DNA of 64,000 nucleotides, taken from contig NZ_JAFCKJ010000006.1 of the NCBI RefSeq assembly GCF_018130465.1, positions 186,001-250,000 on the forward strand, given 5' to 3'. Shown piece after piece: positions 18,026 to 27,433 of the stretch; the stretch's first letter is position 1, and every line of letters begins with the position of its first letter. The stretch comes from Bradyrhizobium canariense (GTDB lineage Bacteria > Pseudomonadota > Alphaproteobacteria > Rhizobiales > Xanthobacteraceae). A model generated the notes under the pieces. The model saw only the letters and a list, made by a program, of their open reading frames with translations. It was not told where the DNA came from and ran no database searches. A program made the position numbers and the translations under genes.

Positions 18026-19585
18026 CTAGCGCCGGCCCACCTTCTCCCACAGCCACCTCGCCACCGCATCCGGCGACGAATTCGCATCATTGCCGGCGGC
18101 GTGCAAATTGGCTTCGCGCATCGTCGCGATGTCGATCTTGCCGAGCAGCGGGTTGAGCGCCGTCTTGAGCCGCTCGTCGCCGGCGCGCTTCGGGGCCAGC
18201 AGCAGGATCGCGTCGTAGGGTGGGATCGCGTGCCTGGGATCGTCGAGCGCAACGAGATCGTATTTCGCGATCAGCCCGTCACTGGTGTAGCCCGCGATGA
18301 CGTCGACCTCGCCGCTGGCGACGGCCGCATACATGAAATCCGGCTGCATCTGGCGCTGGGCGCGGAACGAGAGGCCATAGGCCTTTTGCAGCGCCGCCCA
18401 TTCGGGTCGCGAGAAGAACTCGTAGTCGCCGGCGATCGACAGGGTCGAAGCATGGGCGGCGAGATCGGCGATGGTGCGGATGCCAAGCGCCTCGGCGCGC
18501 TTCTTCGGGATCACCAGCGCATAGGCATTCTCGAAACCGAGCTCGCCGAGCAGGGTGATGTTCTCCTTCGCAAGCGTTGTCTGCAGCTCCGCCAACAGCT
18601 CCGCGCGCGGCTTGATGTCCGTGCGGTGAAGCTGATTGGCCCAGAGCGTGCCGGAGTAATCGATATAGAGATCGATATCGCCGGCTTTCAACGCCTCGAA
18701 GATCACGCTCGAGCCGAGACCGGATCGTGCGACGGCGGAAAGACCGGCCGCCTGGAGCCGGTCCCTCATCAGCGCCGACAGCACATACTGCTCGGCAAAC
18801 GTCTTGGCGCCGACGACATAGCTGTGTGACGAGCGCCCCATCGTCGGCACCAGTGTTGCGACCACCAGTGCCGCGATCCCGGCCGCGCCAAGCGCCGTAC
18901 GCACGCGGCTGCGCCAGCGCAGGCCGCTCTCGATCAGGCCGAGCAGTTGATCGACGGCGAGCGCCAGCAGGGCCGAGGCAAAGCAGCCGAACAGCACGAA
19001 CACCCAGTTCTGGGTCTGGAGCCCGGCAAAGATGTAATTGCCGAGGCTGGTCTGCCCGATCGGGGTCGACAGCGTCGCGGTGCCGATCACCCACACTGCG
19101 GCAGTGCGGATGCCCGCCATCATCACCGGTAGCGCCAGCGGCAGTTCGATCATCACGAGTGATTGGCGTGCGGTCATTCCGACGCCTTTCGCAGCCTCGA
19201 TCAGCGCGGGATCGATGCCGTTGAGGCCGGTGATGCCATTGCGCAGCACCGGCAGCATCGAATAGAGCGCCAGCGCCAGCACCGCCGGCAGGAAGCCGAA
19301 AGCGGAGAAGGAGACGCCGAACCAGGCCAGCGTCACGGAGGCCGCGAGCAGCAGTAGCGGATAGAACAGCGCGAGCAGCGCCAACCCCGGCACGGTCTGC
19401 ACGATGCTGGCGAGCGCGAGCAGGACGGCGCGCGGGGTGGGGCGGTTGCGCGTCAGGATCGCCAGCGGCAGGCTGACGATCAGGCCGAGCGCAAGCGCGG
19501 CGAGACTCACCCGGACGTGGTTGCCGAGATAGTCGGGCAAATGCGCCAGCGCCTCGCCCCAGCGCGGATCGGTGAAAAGGCTCAT
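18026..19585 (-). CDS. OpuC-type ABC importer: fused permease and substrate-binding domains
   Basis: The 519-residue protein joins an inner-membrane permease domain (about residues 15-215, with the EAA-like loop EAAKGVGMTARQSL) to an OpuAC-type binding domain (from about residue 250: VVGAKTFAEQYVLSALM, then IDYSGTLW and ADLAAHASTLSIAGDYEFFSR). This class imports glycine betaine, choline or related osmolytes. It overlaps the ATPase gene by four bases (ATGA), giving a two-gene importer. Fusion of permease and binding protein is a known arrangement in this family. The compound imported is not decided by the sequence. Confidence 0.9.
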   Translation of the reverse strand: MSLFTDPRWGEALAHLPDYLGNHVRVSLAALALGLIVSLPLAILTRNRPTPRAVLLALASIVQTVPGLALLALFYPLLLLAASVTLAWFGVSFSAFGFLPAVLALALYSMLPVLRNGITGLNGIDPALIEAAKGVGMTARQSLVMIELPLALPVMMAGIRTAAVWVIGTATLSTPIGQTSLGNYIFAGLQTQNWVFVLFGCFASALLALAVDQLLGLIESGLRWRSRVRTALGAAGIAALVVATLVPTMGRSSHSYVVGAKTFAEQYVLSALMRDRLQAAGLSAVARSGLGSSVIFEALKAGDIDLYIDYSGTLWANQLHRTDIKPRAELLAELQTTLAKENITLLGELGFENAYALVIPKKRAEALGIRTIADLAAHASTLSIAGDYEFFSRPEWAALQKAYGLSFRAQRQMQPDFMYAAVASGEVDVIAGYTSDGLIAKYDLVALDDPRHAIPPYDAILLLAPKRAGDERLKTALNPLLGKIDIATMREANLHAAGNDANSSPDAVARWLWEKVGRR

Positions 19586-20364
19586 GCCGCCCCGCTCTGT
19601 GGCAGCAGCGCGTTCAAGCGCTCGACCTGGCGTCGCGGCGTCCGCAGCAGCTCCAGTACGTAGTCGTCGCTGCTTTTCGAGAGCTCCACTGGCGTGCCCT
19701 GCGCCAGCAGCTTTCCGCTGCGCATCACCGCGATGCGGTCGGCGAGCAGGATCGCTTCCGTCATGTCGTGGGTGATCATCACGGTAGTCAGGCCGAGCTG
19801 GCGATGCAGCTCGCGAAAATCGTCGCCGAGCGCATCGCGGGTGAGGGGATCGAGCGCGCCGAATGGCTCGTCCATCAGCACGATGCGGGGCCTTGCCGCA
19901 AGCGCCCGCGCCACGCCGACACGCTGGCGTTGGCCGCCCGAGAGCGCATCCGGCAACCGGTCGTGATGCGCGGCCCGGTCGAGCTGCACGAGCTCGAGCA
20001 ACTCATCAACCCGCGTTGCGATATCCGCCGCCGGGACGCCGAGCAGCTTCGGCGTGATCCCGATATTGTCGGCGACGCTCAGATGCGGGAACAGCCCGCC
20101 GCTCTGGAAGACGTAGCCGATGCGGCGCCGCAGCGCGACCGGATCGACGGATTGCACGTCGTCGCCCTCGACCGTGATCGTGCCCCCATCCGCCTCGATC
20201 AGCCGGTTGGCGAGCCGCAGCAGCGTCGTCTTGCCCGAACCCGAGCCGCCGACGACGGCCACAAATTCACCTTCGGCGATGTCGAGTGACACATCGTCCA
20301 CGGCCTTGAGCGAGCCGAAGCTCTTGGTGACGTGGGCATAGCCAATCATCGGCCTGGACGGCAT
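19582..20364 (-). CDS. OpuC-type ABC importer ATPase
   Basis: The nucleotide-binding protein has Walker A GGSGSGKTT, the Q-loop region YVFQSGGLFPHL, the signature LSGGQRQRVGVARALA, Walker B IVLMDEPF and the switch histidine in MITHDM. It is about 260 residues long. I used the ATG at 20364; the ATG at 20349 (MIGYAHVTKSFG) is an equal candidate, and neither has a strong ribosome site. It precedes and overlaps the fused permease/binding gene and so powers that importer. No CBS domains are attached, so the osmosensing seen in OpuA/OpuC ATPases with CBS tails is absent. Confidence 0.9.
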   Translation of the reverse strand: MPSRPMIGYAHVTKSFGSLKAVDDVSLDIAEGEFVAVVGGSGSGKTTLLRLANRLIEADGGTITVEGDDVQSVDPVALRRRIGYVFQSGGLFPHLSVADNIGITPKLLGVPAADIATRVDELLELVQLDRAAHHDRLPDALSGGQRQRVGVARALAARPRIVLMDEPFGALDPLTRDALGDDFRELHRQLGLTTVMITHDMTEAILLADRIAVMRSGKLLAQGTPVELSKSSDDYVLELLRTPRRQVERLNALLPQSGAA

Positions 20365-20506
20365 CGGGCGGGGGCTCACTGCGCTGACCCGCCCCAAGGA
20401 GGGAGGGAGGGAGGGATGACGAGGCCCATGCGTACCACGCTTGGCGGCTTGATTGAACTTGGCCGCGCGAGCGGCTAAGGCATCGGGCCAAGTTCGGAGG
20501 GAACAC

Positions 20507-21325
20507 ATGACAACGCCCACGGCAGTGGCGCTGGAAGATGCCAAGGTCGCGTTCCGGCTGGGGGACGGGCGGGTCTATACGGCGGTGGAGAAGGCGCATC
20601 TGACGGTCGCGCAGGGCGAGTTCGTCGCCATCGTCGGTCCGACCGGCTGCGGGAAATCGACGCTGCTCAACGTCGCGGCCGGCCTGCTGAAGCCGGCTGC
20701 CGGGAGCGTCAGGATATTCAACCAGCCGCTCGCCGGGCTGAACCGGGATGCCGGCTATCTGTTCCAGGCCGATGCGCTGTTCCCCTGGAAGACCGCGCTC
20801 GACAACGTCGCGATCGGGCTCGAAGTCAGGGGCACGCCGCGCAGCGAAGCGCTGCCGCGGGCGCAAAAGTGGCTGACCTCGGTCGGCTTGGGCGCCTTCG
20901 CCAACCGCTATCCGCACATGCTCTCGGGCGGCCAGCGCAAGCGCGTGGCGCTGGCGCAGGTGCTGATCCGCGATCCGAAGATCCTGTTGATGGACGAGCC
21001 GTTCGGGCCGCTGGATGCGCAGACCCGGCAGGTGATGGGCAACCTCCTGCTCGACCTCTGGAACGCCGACCGCAAGGCCGTGCTGTTCGTCACCCATGAT
21101 CTGGAAGAGGCGATCGCGCTCGCCGACCGCGTCGTGATCATGTCGGCGGGGCCGTCCTCCCGCATCATCGGCGACTGGCGCGTGAGCTTGCCGCGCCCGC
21201 GCGACATTTTCGAGGTGCGGCTGGACAAGGAGTTCCATGCGCTTCATCGCGAGATCTGGAGCGTGCTGAAGGACGAGGTCATGAAGGGCTATGCGCAGTC
21301 CACGCAAGCGGCGGAGGCGGTCTGA
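20507..21325 (+). CDS. NitT/TauT-type ABC transporter ATPase
   Basis: 272 residues with Walker A GPTGCGKST, Q-loop YLFQADALFPWKT, signature LSGGQRKRVALAQVL, Walker B ILLMDEPFGPLD and the H-loop FVTHDLEEA. The pattern is typical of nitrate/sulfonate/taurine-type importers. CGGAGGGAAC precedes ATG 20507. The stop overlaps the permease start by one base. The matching binding protein is probably the gene at 22737, beyond a cupin gene on the other strand. It is divergent from the OpuC-type operon. Confidence 0.9.
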   Translation: MTTPTAVALEDAKVAFRLGDGRVYTAVEKAHLTVAQGEFVAIVGPTGCGKSTLLNVAAGLLKPAAGSVRIFNQPLAGLNRDAGYLFQADALFPWKTALDNVAIGLEVRGTPRSEALPRAQKWLTSVGLGAFANRYPHMLSGGQRKRVALAQVLIRDPKILLMDEPFGPLDAQTRQVMGNLLLDLWNADRKAVLFVTHDLEEAIALADRVVIMSAGPSSRIIGDWRVSLPRPRDIFEVRLDKEFHALHREIWSVLKDEVMKGYAQSTQAAEAV

Positions 21326-22110
21326 TGTCGCGCGTCACGCTGCTTACGCTGCAAGTGCTGGTCGCGGTGGTGTGCCTCGCGCTGTGGCAATTGCTGTCGA
21401 CCGTGCCCGTGTTCGGCAAGATCCTGCTGCCGCCGTTCTTCTTCTCCAACCCGGTCGATGTCTTCGCCCAGATCGTCAAGTGGTTCTCATCCGGTGTCAT
21501 CTGGAAGCATCTTGGCATCACGTTGACGGAATCGATCCTGGCCTTCGTGATCGGATCGGCCGGCGGCGTGCTGATCGGCTTCTGGTTCGCGCGCCAGCCG
21601 CTGGTCGCCGCGGTGTTCGATCCCTACGTCAAGATGGTCAACGCACTGCCCCGTGTCGTGCTGGCGCCGATCTTCGCGCTGTGGCTGGGGCTCGGCATCT
21701 GGTCCAAGGTCGCGCTCGGTGTGACGCTGGTGTTCTTCATCGTGTTCTTCAACGTCTATCAGGGCGTCAAGGAGGTCAGCCGCACCGTGCTCGACAACGG
21801 CCGCATGCTCGGCATGAGCGAGCGGCAGCTGATGCAGCACGTCTATTGGCCCTCGGCGCTGTCGTGGATGTTCTCCTCGCTGCACACTTCGGTGGGCTTT
21901 GCCGTGGTCGGTGCGGTCGTCGGCGAATATCTCGGATCGGCGGCGGGGCTCGGCTATCTGATCCAGCAGGCTGAAGGCATATTCGACGTTGCCGGCGTGT
22001 TCGCCGGCATGTTCGTGCTGTCGGCCTTCGTCATTCTGATCGACTTTGGCGTCACGTTGGTGGAGCGGAGACTGTTGGTCTGGCGCCCGACCGTGGACGG
22101 GCGCGGCTAG
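21325..22110 (+). CDS. NitT/TauT-type ABC transporter permease
   Basis: The 261-residue membrane protein has about six helices and the coupling-loop region NGRMLGMSERQLMQHVYWPSA expected for binding-protein-dependent permeases of the SsuC/TauC type. It is translationally coupled to the upstream ATPase. The substrate is not identifiable. Confidence 0.9.
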   Translation: MSRVTLLTLQVLVAVVCLALWQLLSTVPVFGKILLPPFFFSNPVDVFAQIVKWFSSGVIWKHLGITLTESILAFVIGSAGGVLIGFWFARQPLVAAVFDPYVKMVNALPRVVLAPIFALWLGLGIWSKVALGVTLVFFIVFFNVYQGVKEVSRTVLDNGRMLGMSERQLMQHVYWPSALSWMFSSLHTSVGFAVVGAVVGEYLGSAAGLGYLIQQAEGIFDVAGVFAGMFVLSAFVILIDFGVTLVERRLLVWRPTVDGRG

Positions 22111-22117
22111 GCAGCAA

Positions 22118-22142
22118 GGGGCCCGCGCGCCGCGCGAGCCCC
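22118..22142. terminator. GC-rich hairpin between convergent genes
   Basis: GGGGC (22118-22122) pairs with GCCCC (22138-22142), with a further five pairs inside after one mismatch. The hairpin lies between the permease stop and the convergent cupin stop and could end both transcripts. There is no clear T run. Confidence 0.35.
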
Positions 22143-22149
22143 GGATCGA

Positions 22150-22599
22150 TCAATCCAGCAGCTTGGTGTCGTCGGGCGCCTGCGGCGGGGTCTTGATGGC
22201 GATCGCCTTGACCTGTCCGCTGATCGGCTTGGTGCCGCCATGCGGCGTCCCCTTCGGGATGATGACGAGGTCGCCCGGCTTCACCGTGACTTCCTTGTCG
22301 CCGAACCAGATCGTGCCGGTGCCCTCTAAAATGTACTGGATTTCGTTGGTGTTGGGATGCATGTGCTTGGGCACATTGCCGACCTGGATCGAGATGGTGG
22401 CGCCATCGGCGCTTGCGAACGTCTTGGAACGGTAGCCGACGGCGTTGGCGTTCCCGAGCGCGTCGCCCTCCATCTCGCCGGTGTGGATGATCTGCGGAGT
22501 GATGTTCTCCGCGGCCAGCGCCGGCCGCAGCAGGTGGGTTGCGCCGCATCCGGCAGCAAAAGCGGTGGCGATCGACAGCCCGATTGCAAGGCGATTCAT
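22150..22599 (-). CDS. Exported single-domain cupin protein
   Basis: The 149-residue product starts with a hydrophobic signal sequence (about residues 1-29, ending ALA before AENITP) and contains one cupin barrel. The metal-binding pattern is visible as HMHPNTNEIQYILEGTG and PGDLVIIPKGTPHGG. Cupins of this size may be enzymes or sugar/ligand-binding proteins. It lies on the opposite strand between the NitT/TauT permease and its probable binding protein. A cysteine at residue 18 is not in a clear lipobox. Confidence 0.8.
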   Translation of the reverse strand: MNRLAIGLSIATAFAAGCGATHLLRPALAAENITPQIIHTGEMEGDALGNANAVGYRSKTFASADGATISIQVGNVPKHMHPNTNEIQYILEGTGTIWFGDKEVTVKPGDLVIIPKGTPHGGTKPISGQVKAIAIKTPPQAPDDTKLLD

Positions 22600-22736
22600 G
22601 GATGATCCTCCCCATCAAGAATTGTTCTTGTGGGCTCATGCTATTGCGCCGAAAGGCCGATGGCCAGTGCCTTAGGCCATGCTTCTCAAGCCAGTCCGGC
22701 TGCTCTATGGTGCAGCCAGCCGAACGGAGGAAACCA

Positions 22737-23762
22737 ATGAAGAACACGATAGCCAGGCTCGCCGGCGCGTTGCTCGCGCTGACGCTCACCACCGGTCTCG
22801 CCGCGGCGCAAAGCAAGGTCACCATCGCGATCGGCGGCGGCTCCTGCCTGTGCTACCTGCCGACGGTGCTGGCAAAACAGCTCGGCGAATACGACAAGGC
22901 CGGTCTCAACGTCGAACTCGTGGACCTCAAGGGCGGCTCGGACGCGCTCAAGGCCGTGCTCGGCGGCAGCGCCGACGTGGTCTCCGGCTATTTCGACCAT
23001 TGCGTCAATCTCGCCGCGAAGAAGCAGGAGCTTCAGGCGTTCGTCGTCTATGATCGCTATCCCGGCCTCGTGCTGGTGGTTTCGCCCTCGCACACCAACG
23101 AGATCAAGTCGATCAAGGACCTCGCCGGCAAGAAGGTCGGCGTCAGCGCGCCCGGCTCCTCCACGGACTTCTTCCTCAAATACATGCTCAAGAAGAACGG
23201 CGTCGATCCGGCCAGCACCGCCGTGATCGGCGTCGGCCTCGGTGCTACTGCGGTCGCCGCGATGGAGCGGGGCCAGATCGACGCGGCCGTGATGCTCGAT
23301 CCGTCGGTGACCGTGCTCCAGGGCAGCCACAAGGATCTGCGCATCCTCTCGGACACCCGTACGCAAAAGGATACGCTCGAGACGTTCGGCGGCGAGTATC
23401 CGGGCGGCGCGCTGTACTCCACCGCGGCCTGGGTTGCCGGCCACGAGAAGGAGACGCAGGCGCTGACCAACGCGATCCTGGGCACGCTCGCCTGGATCCA
23501 CTCGCACTCGCCCGAGGAGATCATGGCGAAGATGCCGGAGGAGACGGTCGGCAAGAACAAGGACCTCTATCTCGCGGCGCTGAAGAACACGATCCCGATG
23601 TTCTCAGAAACCGGCAAGATGGACCCGAAGGGGGCGGACGCCGTGCTCGCGGTGTTCAGCGTCGGCTCGCCCGACGTAGCGAACGCCAAGATCGACGTCA
23701 GCAAGACCTTTACCAACAAGTACGTCGAGCAGGCCAAGAAGACCACGGGGAGTGCCAAATAA
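22737..23762 (+). CDS. NitT/TauT-type ABC transporter substrate-binding protein
   Basis: 341 residues with a cleavable signal peptide (about residues 1-24, ending LAAAQ). The periplasmic-binding core starts KVTIAIGGGSCLCYLPTVLA, followed by LVDLKGGSDALKAVLGGSAD and LAGKKVGVSAPGSSTDFF, the NMT1/THI5-like fold of nitrate/sulfonate/pyrimidine-precursor binding proteins. CGGAGGAAACC precedes the ATG. It is the likely partner of the ATPase and permease at 20507-22110. The Cys-Leu-Cys in the first binding loop is uncommon and may say something about the ligand. Confidence 0.9.
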   Translation: MKNTIARLAGALLALTLTTGLAAAQSKVTIAIGGGSCLCYLPTVLAKQLGEYDKAGLNVELVDLKGGSDALKAVLGGSADVVSGYFDHCVNLAAKKQELQAFVVYDRYPGLVLVVSPSHTNEIKSIKDLAGKKVGVSAPGSSTDFFLKYMLKKNGVDPASTAVIGVGLGATAVAAMERGQIDAAVMLDPSVTVLQGSHKDLRILSDTRTQKDTLETFGGEYPGGALYSTAAWVAGHEKETQALTNAILGTLAWIHSHSPEEIMAKMPEETVGKNKDLYLAALKNTIPMFSETGKMDPKGADAVLAVFSVGSPDVANAKIDVSKTFTNKYVEQAKKTTGSAK

Positions 23763-23791
23763 CTGACGCGAAGGCGTGGTCATCAGGCGTC

Positions 23792-24496
23792 ATGACGTCA
23801 CCAGTCATTCACCGCGTCACCACCCTTGATCTCGCCGTGCGGCCGATCGTCTGGCCGTTCGCGGAAGAGCGGCGCGCCGAGATCACCGCGCATTTCGCCG
23901 AGAAGCAGCGTGAGCGGCCAAAACTCTGGAACGGTCGTGTCCTGCTCGGGCGGGATGCCGTGTTTACCGACGGCCATCTCGCCGCGACTTATTTCGAGAC
24001 CGATTTCGCGAGCTTCCTCGCCTGGCGCGACTGGGGCTTTCCCGACAAGGCGGTGTTCAACTGTTTTGGCATGGCCGCGCTGCGCTCCTCCGACGGCGCA
24101 TTCGTGATGGGCGAGATGGCGCAGCACACCGCCAATGCAGGCCGGGTCTATTTCCCGTCGGGCACGCCCGACCTCGACGACGTCAGGGGCGACACGCTCG
24201 ATATTTCCGGCAGCGTTGTCCGCGAACTCGAGGAAGAGACCGGCCTGACAGCGGCCGACTATCGAGCCGAGCCGGACTGGCACTGCGTCGTCACCGGTCC
24301 CACGATTGCAATGATGCAAGTAATCAACCTGGACATGCCGGGTCACGTGGCACGAGCGCGGATCGAAGCCAATCTGGCGCGCGAGGCCGAGCCTGAGCTC
24401 TCGGCTATCCATCTCGTGCGCGGGATGAGCGATCTCACGCCGTCCATGCCGCGATTTGTCACGGCCTTCGTCGAGCAGCAGTTCGCGTCGCGCTGA
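23792..24496 (+). CDS. Nudix-hydrolase-like protein
   Basis: The 234-residue protein contains VVRELEEETGL (about residues 146-156), the C-terminal half of the Nudix box REUxEExGU with its metal-binding glutamates. The first half of the box is weak: the usual glutamate eight positions before the arginine is not there. It may hydrolyse a nucleoside diphosphate derivative, or it may bind without classical catalysis. It stands alone 29 bases after the binding-protein gene. Confidence 0.75.
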   Translation: MTSPVIHRVTTLDLAVRPIVWPFAEERRAEITAHFAEKQRERPKLWNGRVLLGRDAVFTDGHLAATYFETDFASFLAWRDWGFPDKAVFNCFGMAALRSSDGAFVMGEMAQHTANAGRVYFPSGTPDLDDVRGDTLDISGSVVRELEEETGLTAADYRAEPDWHCVVTGPTIAMMQVINLDMPGHVARARIEANLAREAEPELSAIHLVRGMSDLTPSMPRFVTAFVEQQFASR

Positions 24497-24591
24497 TGCG
24501 CAAGGCTTGACATCGCTGCGCCCAGCCCATGTGATGGGCAAAAATGCAAAAGCAAAAAGAATGCGATGCACAATCGTCCAGGGAGGTTTTG

Positions 24592-25914
24592 ATGCGCGTG
24601 CGCATGGCTGCCCGTTTGGTACGTGGGCTGTTGGTCGCGATATCAGCGACGGGCTTGGCGGTCTCCGCCCAGGCCCAGGATCAAGGCAAAGAGAAGAAGA
24701 TCAAGATCGGCGTCGTTTTCGATTTGACCGGGCCTCTCGCCGGCGGCGGCTCCGAGCTCGGCTATATCGGCGCAAAGATCATCCTCGACCATTTCGCCAG
24801 GACCGGCGTCGAGGGCTACAAGATCGAAGCGGTCTATGCCGATGCGCAGAGCAAGCCCGACATCGCGATCAACGAATCCGTCCGCCTGCTCGAGCAGGAA
24901 AAGGTCGACATGGTGCTCGGCTTCTTCTCCTCGGCGCAATGCGTGCCGGTCGCGGCCCGCGTCGAGCAGCTCAAGAAGTTCATGTGGATGACGACCTGCA
25001 TCTCGTCGGCCGTGTTCAACGAGAAGGGTTACAAATACGTCTTCCGCCCGCAGGCGAGCGGCGACCAGTTCGGCATGATGACGATGGATTTCATCGCGCA
25101 GAACGCCAAGGCGAAGTTCGACAAGGAGCCGAAGGATCTGCGCGTCGCCATCATTCACGAGGACGGTGCTTATGGCGTCGACGTGTCCAGGGGCAATGAG
25201 GCCGGCGCGAAGAAGGCTGGCTTCAACGTCGTGATGAAGGAGGGCTATTCGGCCACCGCGCCTGACCTCTCCGCGCTGGTGACCAAATTGAAGCGCGCCA
25301 AGCCCGACGTCATTTTCCACACCGGCTACAACCCCGATATCACGCTGTTGCTGCGTCAGGCGCGCGAGCAGGGGCTCAAGTTCGGCGCGCTGATGGGGCA
25401 CGGTGCGGGTTACGGCGTCTATGAGAAGCTGAAGGAAGGCATGGGGGCCGATGCCACCTACATCTTCAACACCGACCCGATCTCGATCTGGCTTGCCAAC
25501 CAGAAGACTATGGATCCCAAGCTCCCGCCCGTGATCAAGATGGTCGGCGAGGAGTTCGACAAGATCCGGCCCGGCGTCGCCATCCGCTCGGCGCATGTCG
25601 GCATCGGTGCGTCCAATACTTACGTGTTCATGAATGACGTACTGCCGCGCGCGATCAAGAAATATGGCGGGGTCGACCCGGATGCGCTGCGCAAGGCTGC
25701 GCTCGACACCGACATCCCCGAAGGGGGCACCATGCTCGGCTTCGGCGTCAAGTTCTATGGCGAGGGCACGCCGATGGCCGGGCAGAACGAGCGCTCGTTC
25801 CCGGTCGTGATCCAATACATCGACGACAAATCCTCTGTGGTGTGGCCCAAGAGCCAGGCGCAGCGCGAGGCCGTGCTGCCGTTGCCGAAGGGCACCACCT
25901 ACAGCAACCAGTAG
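24592..25914 (+). CDS. Branched-chain amino-acid-type ABC substrate-binding protein
   Basis: 440 residues with a signal peptide (about residues 1-28, ending SAQAQ) followed by a Peripla_BP_6 type domain: KIKIGVVFDLTGPLAGGG at the start and VYADAQSKPDIAINESVRLLEQEKVD. GGGAGGTTTT lies directly before the ATG at 24592. It opens a complete Liv-type operon (ATPase, ATPase, permease, permease). Such systems import branched-chain amino acids, short amides, urea or aromatic acids, and the ligand here cannot be told. Confidence 0.92.
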   Translation: MRVRMAARLVRGLLVAISATGLAVSAQAQDQGKEKKIKIGVVFDLTGPLAGGGSELGYIGAKIILDHFARTGVEGYKIEAVYADAQSKPDIAINESVRLLEQEKVDMVLGFFSSAQCVPVAARVEQLKKFMWMTTCISSAVFNEKGYKYVFRPQASGDQFGMMTMDFIAQNAKAKFDKEPKDLRVAIIHEDGAYGVDVSRGNEAGAKKAGFNVVMKEGYSATAPDLSALVTKLKRAKPDVIFHTGYNPDITLLLRQAREQGLKFGALMGHGAGYGVYEKLKEGMGADATYIFNTDPISIWLANQKTMDPKLPPVIKMVGEEFDKIRPGVAIRSAHVGIGASNTYVFMNDVLPRAIKKYGGVDPDALRKAALDTDIPEGGTMLGFGVKFYGEGTPMAGQNERSFPVVIQYIDDKSSVVWPKSQAQREAVLPLPKGTTYSNQ

Positions 25915-25945
25915 CGCAAATACTCGGAGCAAGGAGGGCGGGGCG

Positions 25946-26716
25946 GTGCTGGAAGTCAGCGGGCTGGTGAAGCGGTTTGGTGGCTTCACCGCCGTCAACA
26001 ACGTGTCGTTCAAGGTCGACCAGGGCGAGATCCTCGGCCTGATCGGACCCAACGGCTCGGGCAAAAGCACGATCTTCAACATGCTCTCGGGCACGCTGGC
26101 GCCGACGTCCGGTTCGATCCTGTTCGACGGCTCCGAGATCGCGGGCCTTCCGCCGCACCGGATCATCAACAGCGGCATCGGTCGCACCTTCCAGATCCCG
26201 CGGCCATTCCGCCGCTTGACGATCTTCGAGAACGTCGCGCTCGCCGGATTCTACGGCCAGGGCCGCCACAGCCGTGCCAGGGCCGAGGAGGCGGCCGAGC
26301 GATCGCTGGCGATGGTCGGCCTGCCGACCGATCGCCATGCCAGCGTTGATGGACTGGGCGCAGCCGGCCTGAAGAAGCTCGAACTGGCGAAAGCGCTCGC
26401 CACCGCGCCAAAACTTCTGCTGGCCGATGAGAGCCTCGGCGGTCTCGACGAGGCCGAGATGGGGCAGGCGGCCGACATGCTGCGCAACATCCGCGACGAA
26501 CTCGGCATCACCATCATCTGGGTCGAGCACATCATGGGCGTCTTGATGCGCGTCGTCGATCGCGTGATGGTGCTCGATCACGGCGAGAAGATCTCGGAAG
26601 GTTTGCCGAGTGCCGTTGCCGGCGATCCGCGCGTGATCGAGGTCTATCTCGGCACTGATGCCGAGACCACGCAGGCCGCCGCCGCAGCAGCGCGGCGTCG
26701 CGCGGGAGGCCAGTGA
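25946..26716 (+). CDS. livG: Liv-type ABC transporter ATPase (LivG-like)
   Basis: 256 residues with Walker A GPNGSGKST, signature region replaced by LGAAGLKKLELAKALA, Walker B LLLADESLGGLDEAE and H-loop VEHIMG. The usual LSGG signature reads LGAAG, so the ATPase signature is unusual in its first residues. GTG 25946 is preceded by AAGGAGGGCGGGGC. The stop overlaps the LivF start by one base. It works as the LivG half of the heterodimeric ATPase. Confidence 0.88.
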   Translation: MLEVSGLVKRFGGFTAVNNVSFKVDQGEILGLIGPNGSGKSTIFNMLSGTLAPTSGSILFDGSEIAGLPPHRIINSGIGRTFQIPRPFRRLTIFENVALAGFYGQGRHSRARAEEAAERSLAMVGLPTDRHASVDGLGAAGLKKLELAKALATAPKLLLADESLGGLDEAEMGQAADMLRNIRDELGITIIWVEHIMGVLMRVVDRVMVLDHGEKISEGLPSAVAGDPRVIEVYLGTDAETTQAAAAAARRRAGGQ

Positions 26717-27420
26717 TGCTCGAGCTCCGCGGCGTAAGTGCCGGCTATGGCACGTTCCAGGCGCTGTTCGACGTCAATCTCGACGTGAAGGCGGGTGAGG
26801 CCGTCGGCGTCATCGGGCCCAACGGGGCCGGCAAGACCACCCTGATGCGCGTCATCTCCGGGCTTATCCGCCCCTCGCGTGGGTCGATCAGAATGGAAGG
26901 TGTGGACGTCGTGGCCACGCCGCCGCACAAGATCGTCAGCCTCGGGATCGCGCATGTGCCGGAGAACCGGCGGCTGTTTCCGCAGCTCACGGTCGACGAC
27001 AACCTCAAGATGGGTGCCTTCATGAAGGAGGCACGCGGCCACTATGCCGAGCGGCTGGACGTGGTGTTCGACCTGTTTCCGCGCCTGAAGGAGCGCCGCC
27101 ACCAGATGGCCGGCACCATGTCCGGCGGCGAGCAGCAGATGTGCGCGATCGGCCGCGCGCTGATGTCGAATCCAAAGCTGCTGCTGCTCGACGAGCCGTC
27201 GGCGGGCCTCGCGCCGGTGGTGGTGCAGCAGGTGTTCGAGCTGGTGAAGCGGATCCGCGCAAGCGGGCTGACCGTGCTGATCGTCGAGCAGAATGTGCAG
27301 CAGGTGCTGCGGGTGGTCGATCGTGCCTATCTGATCGAGGCGGGCACGATCAGGTCCTCAGGCACCTCGGCGGAGATGCTGGCGAGCGACACGGTCAAGG
27401 AAGCGTATCTCGGGGTGTGA
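26716..27420 (+). CDS. livF: Liv-type ABC transporter ATPase (LivF-like)
   Basis: 234 residues with Walker A GPNGAGKTT, signature MSGGEQQMCAIGRALM, Walker B LLLLDEPSAGLAP and the LivF-typical IVEQNVQQVL loop. The ATG at 26716 overlaps the LivG stop; the GTG three bases earlier is an alternative. Its canonical signature contrasts with the altered one in the LivG partner, so the two ATP sites of the heterodimer may differ in activity. Confidence 0.92.
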   Translation: MLELRGVSAGYGTFQALFDVNLDVKAGEAVGVIGPNGAGKTTLMRVISGLIRPSRGSIRMEGVDVVATPPHKIVSLGIAHVPENRRLFPQLTVDDNLKMGAFMKEARGHYAERLDVVFDLFPRLKERRHQMAGTMSGGEQQMCAIGRALMSNPKLLLLDEPSAGLAPVVVQQVFELVKRIRASGLTVLIVEQNVQQVLRVVDRAYLIEAGTIRSSGTSAEMLASDTVKEAYLGV

Positions 27421-27433
27421 GGTTCATGCGGGC

